Below the pieces are notes generated by a model. The model saw only the letters and a program-made list of their open reading frames with translations, was not told the origin of the DNA and did not search any database. A DNA stretch of 55,781 bases. Source: SIG307 sp964609025 (GTDB lineage Bacteria > Bacillota > Clostridia > Lachnospirales > Lachnospiraceae). Positions within the stretch are counted from its first letter, which is position 1. Each line of letters starts with the position of its first letter. Position numbers and translations under genes: made by a program. The DNA is taken from the NCBI GenBank assembly GCA_964609025.1, contig CAZSQM010000022.1, positions 1-55,781 on the forward strand, read 5' to 3'. Shown in pieces: positions 32,846-41,265 of this stretch.

Positions 32846-32938
32846 TCTATCCGCTCCTTCATTACCGTACCTTACAGCTTACCCTTTACTCTCCGGACTT
32901 TCTGTAATCATTCCACATCTTGTAGTAAAACCCATTCC

Positions 32939-32968
32939 ATTCTACCATAGTAAGTATAAAATTACTAT
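32939..32968 (-). promoter_or_regulatory. Extended -10 promoter overlapped by a small palindrome
   Basis: On the minus strand TGGTAGAAT (about 32947-32939) is an extended -10 element. Directly upstream ATAGTAA and TTACTAT (32947-32953 and 32962-32968) form a 7-8-7 palindrome where the -35 region would be, which suggests a repressor or activator site. It drives the glucosaminidase operon with a leader of about 85 nt. Confidence 0.5.
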
Positions 32969-32983
32969 ATGTCAGATTCATGT

Positions 32984-33005
32984 CAGCCGGAAAGAAATCC
33001 GGCTG
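32984..33005. repeat. Short hairpin
   Basis: CAGCCGGA (32984-32991) pairs with TCCGGCTG (32998-33005) around AAGAAA. It lies between two transcription units, without a T-run on either strand. The rest of 32846-33114 holds the promoter above, a terminator and no gene. Confidence 0.5.
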
Positions 33006-33077
33006 TCACACAGACTGCGCTCCACCCGGGCGCAGCAAATTTCGCAGACAAATTCGCGCGCCCGCCTTAACCGCAAA

Positions 33078-33111
33078 CATGGGGCCGCGCACCCGGTGCG
33101 GCAGCCCCATG
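33078..33111 (-). terminator. GC-rich hairpin, terminator of the O-antigen-ligase-type gene
   Basis: On the minus strand CATGGGGC (33111-33104) pairs with GCCCCATG (33085-33078), with an inner palindrome CGCACCGGGTGCG, starting 4 nt after the stop at 33115. Only TTTG follows, so efficiency is uncertain. Confidence 0.6.
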
Positions 33112-33114
33112 TCA

Positions 33115-34977
33115 CTATTCTTTTTGTTTCCGCTGCTTTACTGTCATCGCATTTGCCGCAACTCCGAGACCAATCATACACCAGAACACCGGCGCCGTCG
33201 TTACCATGGAATCGTTCGAGATGCCGGAAATCATATAGCCTATGCTGCCGATAAAGGCGGCGATGCCGAACCCTTCTACCAGCGTGCCCACATTGCGGAA
33301 GCAATAAAGACGGATACTCCAGACCGCATACCAGCCGTAAAAAACAAGCAGACACAAAAGAGAAAGCACACCGGTCTGAACGCCTACCTGAAGATACAGG
33401 CTGTGGGGTTTTGTCATAACACTGTTCTCAAAGCCGTGCTGTTGCATCATCAGATATTCCTCCTGCGGATATACCAGCAAAAAGGTATCCGGGCCGGAAC
33501 CGAGGAAGAAATGCTCCTTTAACAGCGGCAGCGTGCGGCTCCAGATAAAGCCCCTGTGGGAGAAAAAGGTCTGGCGGTTTTCAAACAAAAGCGAATCCGC
33601 CATAATCATATCCGATTCTTTCCCGAAGTTCGTAATATACTGATACTTTCCCTTTGCCTCGCTGTAAACAAAATTCCATTCTCCTGCGGCGGTAAGGGTA
33701 AAGCCGAGCTGTTCGCCGATAAACGCCGGAGAAATCTTCACATCGGCAAGCGCCGGATGCTCAAAAGAAAATATCGTGCGGTCTTCATTCGGAACAAGTG
33801 CCAGCTGTTCCCCTGCCTCATCAAGCGCATAAACTCCATAAACATCCGTATCAAGCAAAATCTGCGCCCGTACTTCATTATAGACAAACACAATCCCGTC
33901 TTCTGCGGTATACAGCTCCGTCAGACCTGTTTCCCTCACGACGGTTCCGTCCTCTTCCGTGTATTCCTGTACCGTCACCTTGTCCGGTGCAAAAATATTT
34001 TGCAGACGTTCAAACAGCAGGTTGTCATTATAGGCGTTCACCAAAAGTACCAGTGCTACTAAAAAATTAGCCGCCGGAATTGTCAAATACCACCGTTTCA
34101 ATAAACTACGAATGCAAAATACCACCGCTATGCAAAGCGCCCCCATTGCTGCAATCAGACCGGCTCTCGAACGGCTGGAAAGCAGCGCAACCGCCACAAG
34201 AACAAAATCCGCCATATGCCAGAGCCGTCGCCATTTATTCTTTTCAAAAAGCAGGAGCATTGCAAGAAACGGAAGCACAAAGGCGCCGAAAACACCGAGA
34301 TAATTCGGATTATACATCGTCGCATACGCCTGCTTATCTCCAAAATTAATAATCAGTTCACCGCCGACTGCCCTTAAAAATTCATCCGTCGTAATGAACT
34401 TTTGTCCGAGCCTCGTCGCAAAAAAATCAAAACCAAGTCCCTGTAAGGTTCCGAGAAGCCCTACTATGGTCGCACCGAAACAGAGCGCGTCAACTACAAC
34501 CTGAAGCTCGGTTTCGCTCTGCGCATATAAAAAGATATAGTACACTGCCAAAACATAGCTGAGCAGCACCCAAACAGATTCAAACTGTTCATAGCTTCCG
34601 CCGAAGGAAAAGGTTCGGTTTACGGAAAAGCAGGCGGACAAAAACGCCAGTGCCCCATAGGCAAAAAGCGGAAGAAAGAGTTTCAAAAACGCCGTCTTTC
34701 GCTTTTCTTTCCGGGCGCGCAGGAAAACGCCTGCCGCCATGATAAACAAAAGCACGGTCAGCACGGCCGCCTTGGACGCCAGAAAAAACTCATACCCTTC
34801 TGTCATAGTTCCAAACCAAGGATACTCCTCAAGCCCTGTTTTATAAGCATACTGCCTTACAATCAGCGGAACAATCCCCGCCATAACAAGCACCGGCAGC
34901 ATCCGCAGAAACGCCCCGCGATAGCCCTCGTCGGTCTTTCCGAAGCGTGTTTTTTTATTATAATATTTTTTACTCAT
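33115..34977 (-). CDS. O-antigen ligase / polymerase family (Wzy-C) polytopic membrane protein
   Basis: The start MSKKYYNKKTRFG at 34977 is preferred to the upstream ATG because AAAAAAGGA precedes it. The 620-aa protein has about eleven to twelve hydrophobic segments. An extracellular insertion of about 130 residues (between about 325 and 465 in the longer frame) precedes the Wzy_C motif region (LGSGPDTFLLVYP, TKPHSLYLQVGVQTGV). Family members transfer or polymerise surface glycans or teichoic-like polymers. No glycosyltransferase cluster is adjacent; the neighbours are an S-layer-like gene and an autolysin, so a role in glycosylating a surface polymer or protein is a guess. Confidence 0.82.
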   Translation of the reverse strand: MSKKYYNKKTRFGKTDEGYRGAFLRMLPVLVMAGIVPLIVRQYAYKTGLEEYPWFGTMTEGYEFFLASKAAVLTVLLFIMAAGVFLRARKEKRKTAFLKLFLPLFAYGALAFLSACFSVNRTFSFGGSYEQFESVWVLLSYVLAVYYIFLYAQSETELQVVVDALCFGATIVGLLGTLQGLGFDFFATRLGQKFITTDEFLRAVGGELIINFGDKQAYATMYNPNYLGVFGAFVLPFLAMLLLFEKNKWRRLWHMADFVLVAVALLSSRSRAGLIAAMGALCIAVVFCIRSLLKRWYLTIPAANFLVALVLLVNAYNDNLLFERLQNIFAPDKVTVQEYTEEDGTVVRETGLTELYTAEDGIVFVYNEVRAQILLDTDVYGVYALDEAGEQLALVPNEDRTIFSFEHPALADVKISPAFIGEQLGFTLTAAGEWNFVYSEAKGKYQYITNFGKESDMIMADSLLFENRQTFFSHRGFIWSRTLPLLKEHFFLGSGPDTFLLVYPQEEYLMMQQHGFENSVMTKPHSLYLQVGVQTGVLSLLCLLVFYGWYAVWSIRLYCFRNVGTLVEGFGIAAFIGSIGYMISGISNDSMVTTAPVFWCMIGLGVAANAMTVKQRKQKE

Positions 34978-35024
34978 GCGCACCGTTCCTTTTTTATTGT
35001 TAGGATACAAAATCCCTATTTACC

Positions 35025-35052
35025 ATTATACACACTTTCCGGATTTCTTCAA
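35025..35052 (-). promoter_or_regulatory. Promoter of the O-antigen-ligase-type gene
   Basis: On the minus strand TTGAAG (35052-35047) and TATAAT (35030-35025) are 16 bp apart, about 48 nt upstream of the start codon and just after the terminator of the S-layer-like gene. Confidence 0.7.
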
Positions 35053-35077
35053 GTCCCGCGGCGGAAATGACAAAGAA

Positions 35078-35109
35078 AGCCCCCGCGGTTTCCCGCGGGG
35101 GCTTTTCTT
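35078..35109. terminator. Strong rho-independent terminator of the S-layer-like gene
   Basis: AGCCCCCGCGG (35078-35088) pairs perfectly with CCGCGGGGGCT (35093-35103), with T-rich tails on both strands (TTTCTTTG on the minus strand, TTTCTTTA on the plus strand). It lies 33 nt beyond the stop at 35142. Confidence 0.92.
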
Positions 35110-35141
35110 TAAAGTATTCTCAAAGAATTACTTCTTTTCAA

Positions 35142-37796
35142 TTACTTCTTTAAGGATACACCAACATTTACAGTGTATGCTGCGTACTCGCCAGTTGCTA
35201 CCTCATCATAGAAGGTAATAGACTTAACGTATACATATGCAGCGTCAACTGCGGTGGTGTAATCTACATAGTACGGAGCAGTTGCATCCTGACCCTTCGT
35301 GTTCTTAACAGTGAAGCAAGCGCGGATATCTGCCTGAGTTACAGCTGCTACGCTCTCAGCGGTTCTAACTGCTGCGGAGTAGGAACCAGTGTTGCAGGTT
35401 GCAACGCCGGTTGCGGACTGCTGCTGAACAAGTACATTCGTGGTACCGGACTGGATGCACTTATACAGGGTAAATGCATAGTTACCTGCACCTAAGGTGT
35501 AATCTACTGCGGAACCGGATACAGCACCGTTCGTAATCTCCTTAAGAGAGGAGAAGTTGATGGTTGCGCCGGTACCGGTAGCAACTACCTTGCTGGTAAT
35601 ATCGTTACCGTTCTGGGTTACCTTGAAGTAATAGTCACCCGGAGTTGCTGCTGCAGCACTAGCCGGATATGCAGCTACATCCTGAGTACCAACCTTGATA
35701 CCGTTGTTCATTACATATGCGGTAAAGGTTACGGACTTAGCAGCCTTGGAATCTACCGTTCTTGCTACATCGCCGAAGGAACCGGTGGTTTCAATGCTGA
35801 TGTAGTTCGTGTTTGCATTGTCGTTTGCCTTCTTAACCAATACAGCAAAGCTTACTTCCTTGGAGTTGTTAACCTTTGCCTTGTAGGTCAGCTGGATTGC
35901 ATTGGAAGTACCAAGAGCATCCTTTAATACAGAACCGTCTAACTGAATCTTGTTGTCGCCAATGTAGGAAACACCTGCGATTACACCGTTAGCTGCATCG
36001 TTTGCACCGGTGAAGGTAACATCAGTAATGGTTACATCCTTCTGGTACTGATCCTTTGCAGTAAGCTTAACGGTTTCGGTGTCGTAACCAGCGGTCGTAC
36101 CAACCGTCGTAAGAGCCTTATCTACGCTTACGGTAGAAAGAGCACGCGGAGCGGTTACGGTAACTACTACTACACCAACCGGAGTCTTAACGGTGTTGCC
36201 GTTGCCGTCAACCGTTTCAAGATTTACGATGATGTTAGCAGCGCCCTGCTTGAAGAGAAGCAGGCTCATGTTGCTCTTGTCAATTGCAAGAACGTCCGGG
36301 GTAACTTCCTCGAAGGTAATCTTACCGATACCGATATCCTGAAGGTTGGAAGTAATCTCAATCGGATCACCCTGAGACTTAGCAACCTTAATCTTCAGAG
36401 TTGCAGCGTCGCCCATCGGAACAGAGAGGGTCTTGTCGTTACCGAAAGAAGTAACCGTAGCGTCCGTTACACCCTTTAAGGTAACCGGTGCAGCATCTAC
36501 GCTGTGGAAATCAAACTTTGCGGTTACGTTGCCAACCTGAACGCCGTTCTCGAACTTACCGCTCTGGTACTCAGCTACAACCGTAGTGCTAAGACCGGAC
36601 TTAACGAACCAGATCTTGTTGCCTGCTACATAGTAGGAACCATCGGTGGAGTAAGACTCTGCGTTGAACAGAACGGTCTCGGTTCCGGTGGTTACGTCTA
36701 CGTTGTTTGCATCGTACAGACGATAGTAGAGGTCAGCCTCTGCGCCAGCCGTTACAAACGGAGAAACGGAATCGTTCTTGGAAGAGATTACCATGGATAC
36801 CGGAGCACCAGCGGAAGCCGTCATGGTGTAATCATCAAAACCGGTAACCTTAACTACATAGTTTACATTGTTCTGAAGGTTAGAGAACAACTCAACCGTT
36901 GCGCTCAGACCGTCGCTTGCAAGCTTAACGCTCTTTACTACCTGCGGATACTCGTAAGTAGCAGAACCAGCTTCAACTAATCTGATTACTTCAACATCTG
37001 CAGTCATAAGGGACTTAACAGCTGCATCGAAGCTAAGCGTGAACTTCGTTAAGGTGTCCTGCTTAACATCGAACGTAGAATCAGCAAGCGTTACCGTTAC
37101 AGCCTCGGAAGTAGCCGTTGCCTGGTTGTACTTATCGGACTGATAAGTCTCGCAGTAGAGCTTGTAGTCGCCCGGAACAGCTGCCTCGGTGAAGGTGTAC
37201 TTACCGGTAGCCTGGTCGATTTCTACGCCGGTAGCCGGCTCAGCAATCCATCTGGTGTAGTCGGTTACATAGGTGCCTCTCTTGTTGGTCTTGTTGCCGT
37301 TCTCATCGTACATGCTTCTGTTGAGATCAACTACATCGCCAACTTCAACAACCTGACCGTCAACGTCGTTCGCATTGGAGATTTCAACATCTGCTGCGTT
37401 AGCCTTAACGGTAACCTTTGCCTTAAGAGTGGTAGCGACATCACCGGTAGCCTTATCGGTAATTACGCAAGAAATGGTAGCTTCACCAACGCCAACAGCG
37501 GTGGTAACGCCGCCTGCCTTAACAGTTGCAACCTTATCGTTGCTGGTAGACCATGCATAGCCATAGTCTGCCCAATTAGCCGGCTTGTTCTTCAGATTAA
37601 AATCATATTCCTGAACATTGCCGTATAATCCACCGCCAACAACGCCCTTGTCATTTACGCCTTTATTTACATAAAGGGTCTGCTCGGTTCTGTTGAGGGT
37701 GAAGTCGTCAGCAGCCTTTGCCTGAGCAGCCGGTACAACGGTAACAACCATAGCGGCAGCTAAAACAACGGCAAGCTTCTTAGAGAAACTTCTCAT
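35142..37796 (-). CDS. Large secreted Ig-like-domain surface protein, S-layer-like and probably highly expressed
   Basis: The 884-aa protein has a signal peptide (MRSFSKKLAVVLAAAMVVTV, cut near AKAAD about residue 29), then an Ig-like BIG_2 type segment (about 35-130: WSTSNDKVATVKAGGVTTAV, GEATISCVI). Several further beta-sandwich repeats rich in Thr, Val, Ala and Asp reach the C-terminus. There is no LPXTG, SLH domain or hydrophobic tail, so attachment is noncovalent or unknown. Codon use is strikingly restricted (AAC for Asn, GGT/GGA, CTT/TTA for Leu, CCG/CCA) compared with neighbours, as in very abundant proteins. A consensus promoter, a 120-nt leader and a strong terminator fit a self-assembling surface layer. 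Confidence 0.75.
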   Translation of the reverse strand: MRSFSKKLAVVLAAAMVVTVVPAAQAKAADDFTLNRTEQTLYVNKGVNDKGVVGGGLYGNVQEYDFNLKNKPANWADYGYAWSTSNDKVATVKAGGVTTAVGVGEATISCVITDKATGDVATTLKAKVTVKANAADVEISNANDVDGQVVEVGDVVDLNRSMYDENGNKTNKRGTYVTDYTRWIAEPATGVEIDQATGKYTFTEAAVPGDYKLYCETYQSDKYNQATATSEAVTVTLADSTFDVKQDTLTKFTLSFDAAVKSLMTADVEVIRLVEAGSATYEYPQVVKSVKLASDGLSATVELFSNLQNNVNYVVKVTGFDDYTMTASAGAPVSMVISSKNDSVSPFVTAGAEADLYYRLYDANNVDVTTGTETVLFNAESYSTDGSYYVAGNKIWFVKSGLSTTVVAEYQSGKFENGVQVGNVTAKFDFHSVDAAPVTLKGVTDATVTSFGNDKTLSVPMGDAATLKIKVAKSQGDPIEITSNLQDIGIGKITFEEVTPDVLAIDKSNMSLLLFKQGAANIIVNLETVDGNGNTVKTPVGVVVVTVTAPRALSTVSVDKALTTVGTTAGYDTETVKLTAKDQYQKDVTITDVTFTGANDAANGVIAGVSYIGDNKIQLDGSVLKDALGTSNAIQLTYKAKVNNSKEVSFAVLVKKANDNANTNYISIETTGSFGDVARTVDSKAAKSVTFTAYVMNNGIKVGTQDVAAYPASAAAATPGDYYFKVTQNGNDITSKVVATGTGATINFSSLKEITNGAVSGSAVDYTLGAGNYAFTLYKCIQSGTTNVLVQQQSATGVATCNTGSYSAAVRTAESVAAVTQADIRACFTVKNTKGQDATAPYYVDYTTAVDAAYVYVKSITFYDEVATGEYAAYTVNVGVSLKK

Positions 37797-37926
37797 CTTT
37801 TATCTTCCTCCTTAAATAATATGGTGTGTTATGTCCCGGTAAAAAACAGTTCGGAATCTCCCCGGCTACTGAGTTAAAACCTTACAGTTTTTGTCACGAA
37901 GACATAACCGTTCCAATAACAAGATG

Positions 37927-37955
37927 ATTATAACAACAAACGCTTTAAAGGTCAA
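37927..37955 (-). promoter_or_regulatory. Strong promoter of the S-layer-like gene with long 5' leader
   Basis: On the minus strand TTGACC (37955-37950) and TATAAT (37932-37927) are 17 bp apart. The mRNA start near 37920 leaves a leader of about 123 nt ending in TTAAGGAGGAAGAT before the ATG. Long leaders stabilise S-layer mRNAs in other bacteria. Confidence 0.85.
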
Positions 37956-37980
37956 GTACTTCATTTATCTTTTTCATAAA

Positions 37981-38064
37981 TGCCGCACCGGCCCTCCCCC
38001 GTCGCTGCCATATCCCGTACTGGAAGTTAAGAGTTAGTGCAAATGTAGTTACGCAACTGCGGCA
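37981..38064 (+). other. Structured 84-nt segment with partial 5S rRNA-like sequence
   Basis: TGCCGCA (37981-37987) can pair with TGCGGCA (38058-38064). Inside lies CCATATCCCGTACTGGAAGT followed by TAAGAGTTAGTGCAAATGTAGTT. This resembles the loop B-helix III-loop C part of 5S rRNA (CCATNCCGAACACNGAAGTTAAG then GCGCCGATGGTAGTT). The two outer thirds of 5S are missing, so it would be a degenerate fragment or a convergent sRNA. No other gene is seen in 37956-38310 apart from hairpins near 38067-38105 and T-rich direct repeats near 38219-38260. Confidence 0.35.
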
Positions 38065-38310
38065 GCGTGTTCCTCAGATATCGCAATATCTAATTAGGAT
38101 GTGACACGCGGTTTCCAAGATTCCTGCCGAAGTGTACCTTGTACATTCGCTCAACCCTATAATGCAATTTGTTTGTGTCAATTTTATGTCACCCGTTTGT
38201 CATATTTGGGTTTTTTGCGCCTTTTTTTCGTTTTTTTAAACAAGACGCCTTTTTTTAAACAAAAGGGCTATGACAAAAAAGAGTCTGCTTGCGGAACGTT
38301 TTGGACTTTA

Positions 38311-38447
38311 TAGAATTCAGGTGTTAAAACACATTCTGATGCAAAAGGAACTTTGCATAGAAAAAAGAGTCCTTGAATGTTGTGCAGGATATTAGACTTT
38401 CTTATTGCTCCGCTTTGCGTGATTGCTTAACAATTCCTACGGAGCAA
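38311..38447 (+). mobile_element. MITE-family relative C (degenerate copy)
   Basis: From about 38318 the sequence GGTGTTAAAACACATTCTGA, the stretch GAGTCCTTGAATGTTGTGCA and then GGATATTAGACTTTCTTATT up to GCTCCGC (38413) align with the reverse complement of the right arm of the element at 41266-41617. Part also aligns with the element at 15263-15430. It ends in a hairpin TTGCTCCG/CGGAGCAA (38405-38412 and 38440-38447). The terminal repeats and target duplication are not recognisable, so this is an old or partial copy. Confidence 0.65.
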
Positions 38448-38484
38448 AAACCGTCCGGGCAGGAGCGTTTCCTGCCCGGACGGA
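38445..38484 (-). terminator. Rho-independent terminator of thrC
   Basis: On the minus strand CCGTCCGGGCAGGA (38483-38470) pairs perfectly with TCCTGCCCGGACGG (38464-38451), followed by TTTTTG, 22 nt after the thrC stop. It directly abuts the MITE-like segment. Confidence 0.93.
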
Positions 38485-38504
38485 CCTCTGTGCGGTATTT
38501 CATT

Positions 38505-39992
38505 TTACAGTCCGAGGAAGCGTTCTACCTCAGCCTGCATCTTTTCCGTTTCGCAGACGGTATTATGTAATACCGGCGCGGTACGAATCTCCTCGATTGC
38601 CTTCGGCACCTTTACGCCTGCAATTCTGGAAAGCTCGTCTACCAAATCGAAATCGGACCACGACTCATATTTTGCGTCAATGGCGCCCATAACGCTTCTG
38701 GTAAACTTGTACGGACTTGCCGTAGACGCAATCAGCGTTACGGTATTGTCGCCGGACTCGGCACGATACTTGCCGTAAACATGGGAAGCGACCGCCGTAT
38801 GCGTATCAATCACATAGCCCGTCTTCTCATAAAGCGCGCAGATTGCTTCCGCCGTCTGCGCCTCGGTTGCAAAGCCTCCGGTAAAATCCGCAAGGCGCGC
38901 CTTCATATCCTCGGTAATGGTATACTTTCCGGTCGTCTTTAAGGACTCCATAAGCTCCGTGGTTTTCTTCGCGTCGCAGCCCGCAATCATATAAATCAGC
39001 CGCTCTAAGTTACTGGAAATCAAAATATCCATCGACGGAGAAGTCGTCAAAATAAACTCACGGTTTTTATCATAAGTACCGGTCTGGAAGAAATCATACA
39101 GTACCTTATTGTCGTTGGAAGCGCAAATCAGCTTTCCGATCGGTGTTCCCATGAGTTTTGCATAATACGCCGCTAAAATATTGCCGAAGTTACCGGTCGG
39201 TACGGTTACATTCATCGTTTCACCGCTCTTTAACGTACCGTCCGCCAGAAGCCGCGTATACGCATACACATAATAAACCACCTGCGGCACCAGTCTGCCG
39301 ATATTAATGGAGTTTGCGGAAGAGAAACAGAAGCCTGCCTTTGCCATACGCTCCTTTAACTCCGCATTGCCAAACATCTGCTTTACGCCCGTCTGCGCGT
39401 CGTCGAAATTACCGGTGATGCCGATAACGTGAGTATTCGCGCCCTTCTGCGTTACCATCTGCTTTTCCTGAATGCGGCTGACGCCGTTCTTCGGGTAAAA
39501 AACGATAATACGGGTGCCCGGCACATCGGCAAAGCCTGCCAGCGCAGCCTTTCCGGTATCGCCTGAGGTCGCCGTCAGGATTACAATCTCGCCTTTGTTT
39601 TGGTTCTTCTTTGCCGCGGTTGTCAGCAAATGCGGCAGAATCGAAAGCGCCATATCCTTAAACGCAATCGTCGCACCGTGGAACAGTTCCAGATAGCAGG
39701 CACCGTCCGCTTTCTTAATCGGCGCAATCTCCGGCACGTCAAACTTCTCGTCGTATGCGCTCTTAATACAGTGCTTTAATTCAGCTTCGGTATAATCGGT
39801 AAGAAACAGCTTCATTACCTCATATGCCACTTCCTGATAGGACATCTTTGCAAGCGCGTCCAGACTTACATCCAGTGTCGGAATCGCCGTCGGCACAAAC
39901 AGACCGCCGTCCTTTGCCAGACCCTGCAATACCGCCTGGGAAGCTGTTACGGTTTCCTTTTCGTTTCTTGTACTTTTATAACGGATTTCCAT
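38505..39992 (-). CDS. thrC: Threonine synthase
   Basis: The start MEIRYKSTRNE at 39992 follows AGGAGG by 5-6 nt; twelve upstream codons in the longer frame have no site. The 495-aa protein is the expected length for the long-form threonine synthase. It shows the PLP-lysine region FHGATIAFKDMALSILPHL (about 103-121), the phosphate-binding TATSGDTGKAAL and the C-terminal TASPYKFTRSV. It converts O-phosphohomoserine to threonine. It is monocistronic with its own promoter and terminator. No T-box or attenuator was found in the short leader, only a GCGGTG/CACCGC hairpin. Confidence 0.97.
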   Translation of the reverse strand: MEIRYKSTRNEKETVTASQAVLQGLAKDGGLFVPTAIPTLDVSLDALAKMSYQEVAYEVMKLFLTDYTEAELKHCIKSAYDEKFDVPEIAPIKKADGACYLELFHGATIAFKDMALSILPHLLTTAAKKNQNKGEIVILTATSGDTGKAALAGFADVPGTRIIVFYPKNGVSRIQEKQMVTQKGANTHVIGITGNFDDAQTGVKQMFGNAELKERMAKAGFCFSSANSINIGRLVPQVVYYVYAYTRLLADGTLKSGETMNVTVPTGNFGNILAAYYAKLMGTPIGKLICASNDNKVLYDFFQTGTYDKNREFILTTSPSMDILISSNLERLIYMIAGCDAKKTTELMESLKTTGKYTITEDMKARLADFTGGFATEAQTAEAICALYEKTGYVIDTHTAVASHVYGKYRAESGDNTVTLIASTASPYKFTRSVMGAIDAKYESWSDFDLVDELSRIAGVKVPKAIEEIRTAPVLHNTVCETEKMQAEVERFLGL

Positions 39993-40064
39993 AATTCCTC
40001 CTAATCCTGCCCCTCGGACGCCACGCATCCGGGACAGCGGTGCTTCACCGCCTTTTCTCCGCTC

Positions 40065-40093
40065 ATTGTAGCATATTAGAAACGGCGTTGCAA
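40065..40093 (-). promoter_or_regulatory. Promoter of thrC
   Basis: On the minus strand TTGCAA (40093-40088) and TACAAT (40070-40065) are 17 bp apart. The leader of about 65 nt contains a small hairpin (GGCGGTGAAGCACCGC). Confidence 0.75.
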
Positions 40094-40112
40094 GAAAAAT
40101 ATATGACGTTTT

Positions 40113-40943
40113 TTATTTATCGGTGAAAAATTCATGCACACCATGCCGGAACAAATACTGTAACGAAGAGTCAAACCACTTCATTGCGTTTTTATCCGCC
40201 ATGCTTCGTGCCGCAAAATATAAGGCTCCCCGTGACTCGTCCTCGCCGGCAAGCACACGTTCCACCGCTTCTACGGTTTCCTCCGAAACCTTCACCGTCC
40301 AGTAACGTCCGTCCTTCACCGGTGAAAACTGGTAGGTTACACCGTTGTTCTGGAATACCACTTCCGTAATGCTGTCCGGAAAGTCTTCCGACACAACCCG
40401 GTTCAGAATTACGTTGGCAACCAGCATTCTGCCCTTGACATCCTCGCAGGTCGCTTCCGCCTCCACAATGCGGAGAAGCACTTCCTTATCCTCCTCCGTA
40501 ATGATTAACGGGGTATCTCCTGCGTATACTTTAATCCTGCCGCCCCAGACCGAGCCTGCCGGAGAAGCCATCAGTTCCAAGGTTTCCTGTTCCAGCGTTT
40601 CCATTGCATCCCGTGCAAGCGCATGGGTCGTAACCTCGTCATACACTTCCTCCGCCTTTGCCTCCGCTGTCGGATTCATTCCGACAACCTTGTAGACTGC
40701 CGCTTTTAAAAGGCTGCCGGACGGCTGCTCGCCAAAGGGCTGATTCAAATATTCAAGCTGAAATTCTACCGTACTCTTTTTCGCTTCGGTTCTGCTTTCT
40801 TTCTCTGTGCTTTTCGCGGCAAGCGCTTCTCTGCCGAGGGATTGTCTGCCGTAACCGATTCCGATTCCCGTAACCGTTATGAGCATCGCAATCGCCAACG
40901 CCGCCGTTCTTACCTTGCGTAAAAAGATTCTGCCATCTTTCAT
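40113..40943 (-). CDS. SleB-type (Hydrolase_2) cell-wall or cortex hydrolase
   Basis: The 276-aa protein has an N-terminal membrane anchor or signal (about 10-32), a charged linker, and a C-terminal SleB domain (about 150-272) with IVEAEATCEDVKGRMLVANV (catalytic-type Glu), ILNRVVSEDFPDSITEVVFQ and FAARSMADKN. SleB enzymes are lytic transglycosylases that depolymerise spore cortex at germination, and clostridial paralogues also act in growing cells. A vegetative-type promoter (1086-1114 within 41 kb) makes a growth-phase role possible. The usual N-terminal peptidoglycan-binding domain of SleB is absent. Confidence 0.88.
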   Translation of the reverse strand: MKDGRIFLRKVRTAALAIAMLITVTGIGIGYGRQSLGREALAAKSTEKESRTEAKKSTVEFQLEYLNQPFGEQPSGSLLKAAVYKVVGMNPTAEAKAEEVYDEVTTHALARDAMETLEQETLELMASPAGSVWGGRIKVYAGDTPLIITEEDKEVLLRIVEAEATCEDVKGRMLVANVILNRVVSEDFPDSITEVVFQNNGVTYQFSPVKDGRYWTVKVSEETVEAVERVLAGEDESRGALYFAARSMADKNAMKWFDSSLQYLFRHGVHEFFTDK

Positions 40944-41085
40944 ACAAAGCTCCTATTCTGTTTAGGCCAATCCGTTTTATTCGCCAATTCCCTGTGAACC
41001 GGGCCCCTGTCTTCTCCGCTCCCTGCGGGAGGAAGAGATTTCCTGTAACGGTAAAATCAGGAATCCCGGAAAGGTTTCGGGGTTG

Positions 41086-41114
41086 ATTTTATCATCCTTC
41101 TTTTTTACTGTCAA
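41086..41114 (-). promoter_or_regulatory. Promoter of the SleB-like gene with structured leader
   Basis: On the minus strand TTGACA (41114-41109) and TAAAAT (41091-41086) are 17 bp apart. The -10 box also forms one arm of a hairpin, TAAAATCA/TGATTTTA (41052-41059 and 41084-41091). The leader to the ATG at 40943 is about 135 nt and GC-rich with further hairpins; I do not recognise a riboswitch in it. Confidence 0.8.
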
Positions 41115-41265
41115 TGCGTTTTGTACTTTTTCGTCAATTCCGACGGTTCATTTGTCTTTTTTTTAACATGCTTTGTGATTTATTGTGTATTCTGCACTAT
41201 TTCCCCTTCCCGTTTTTGTAGATTTTACCCAAGAAAAAGGATTTCCGTCTTTTCTATTCTTATGC

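Noticed and set aside
38373..38570. 65-aa plus-strand frame across the MITE-like segment and the thrC terminator
   Set aside because: It runs through a repeat and a perfect terminator stem and has no ribosome binding site.
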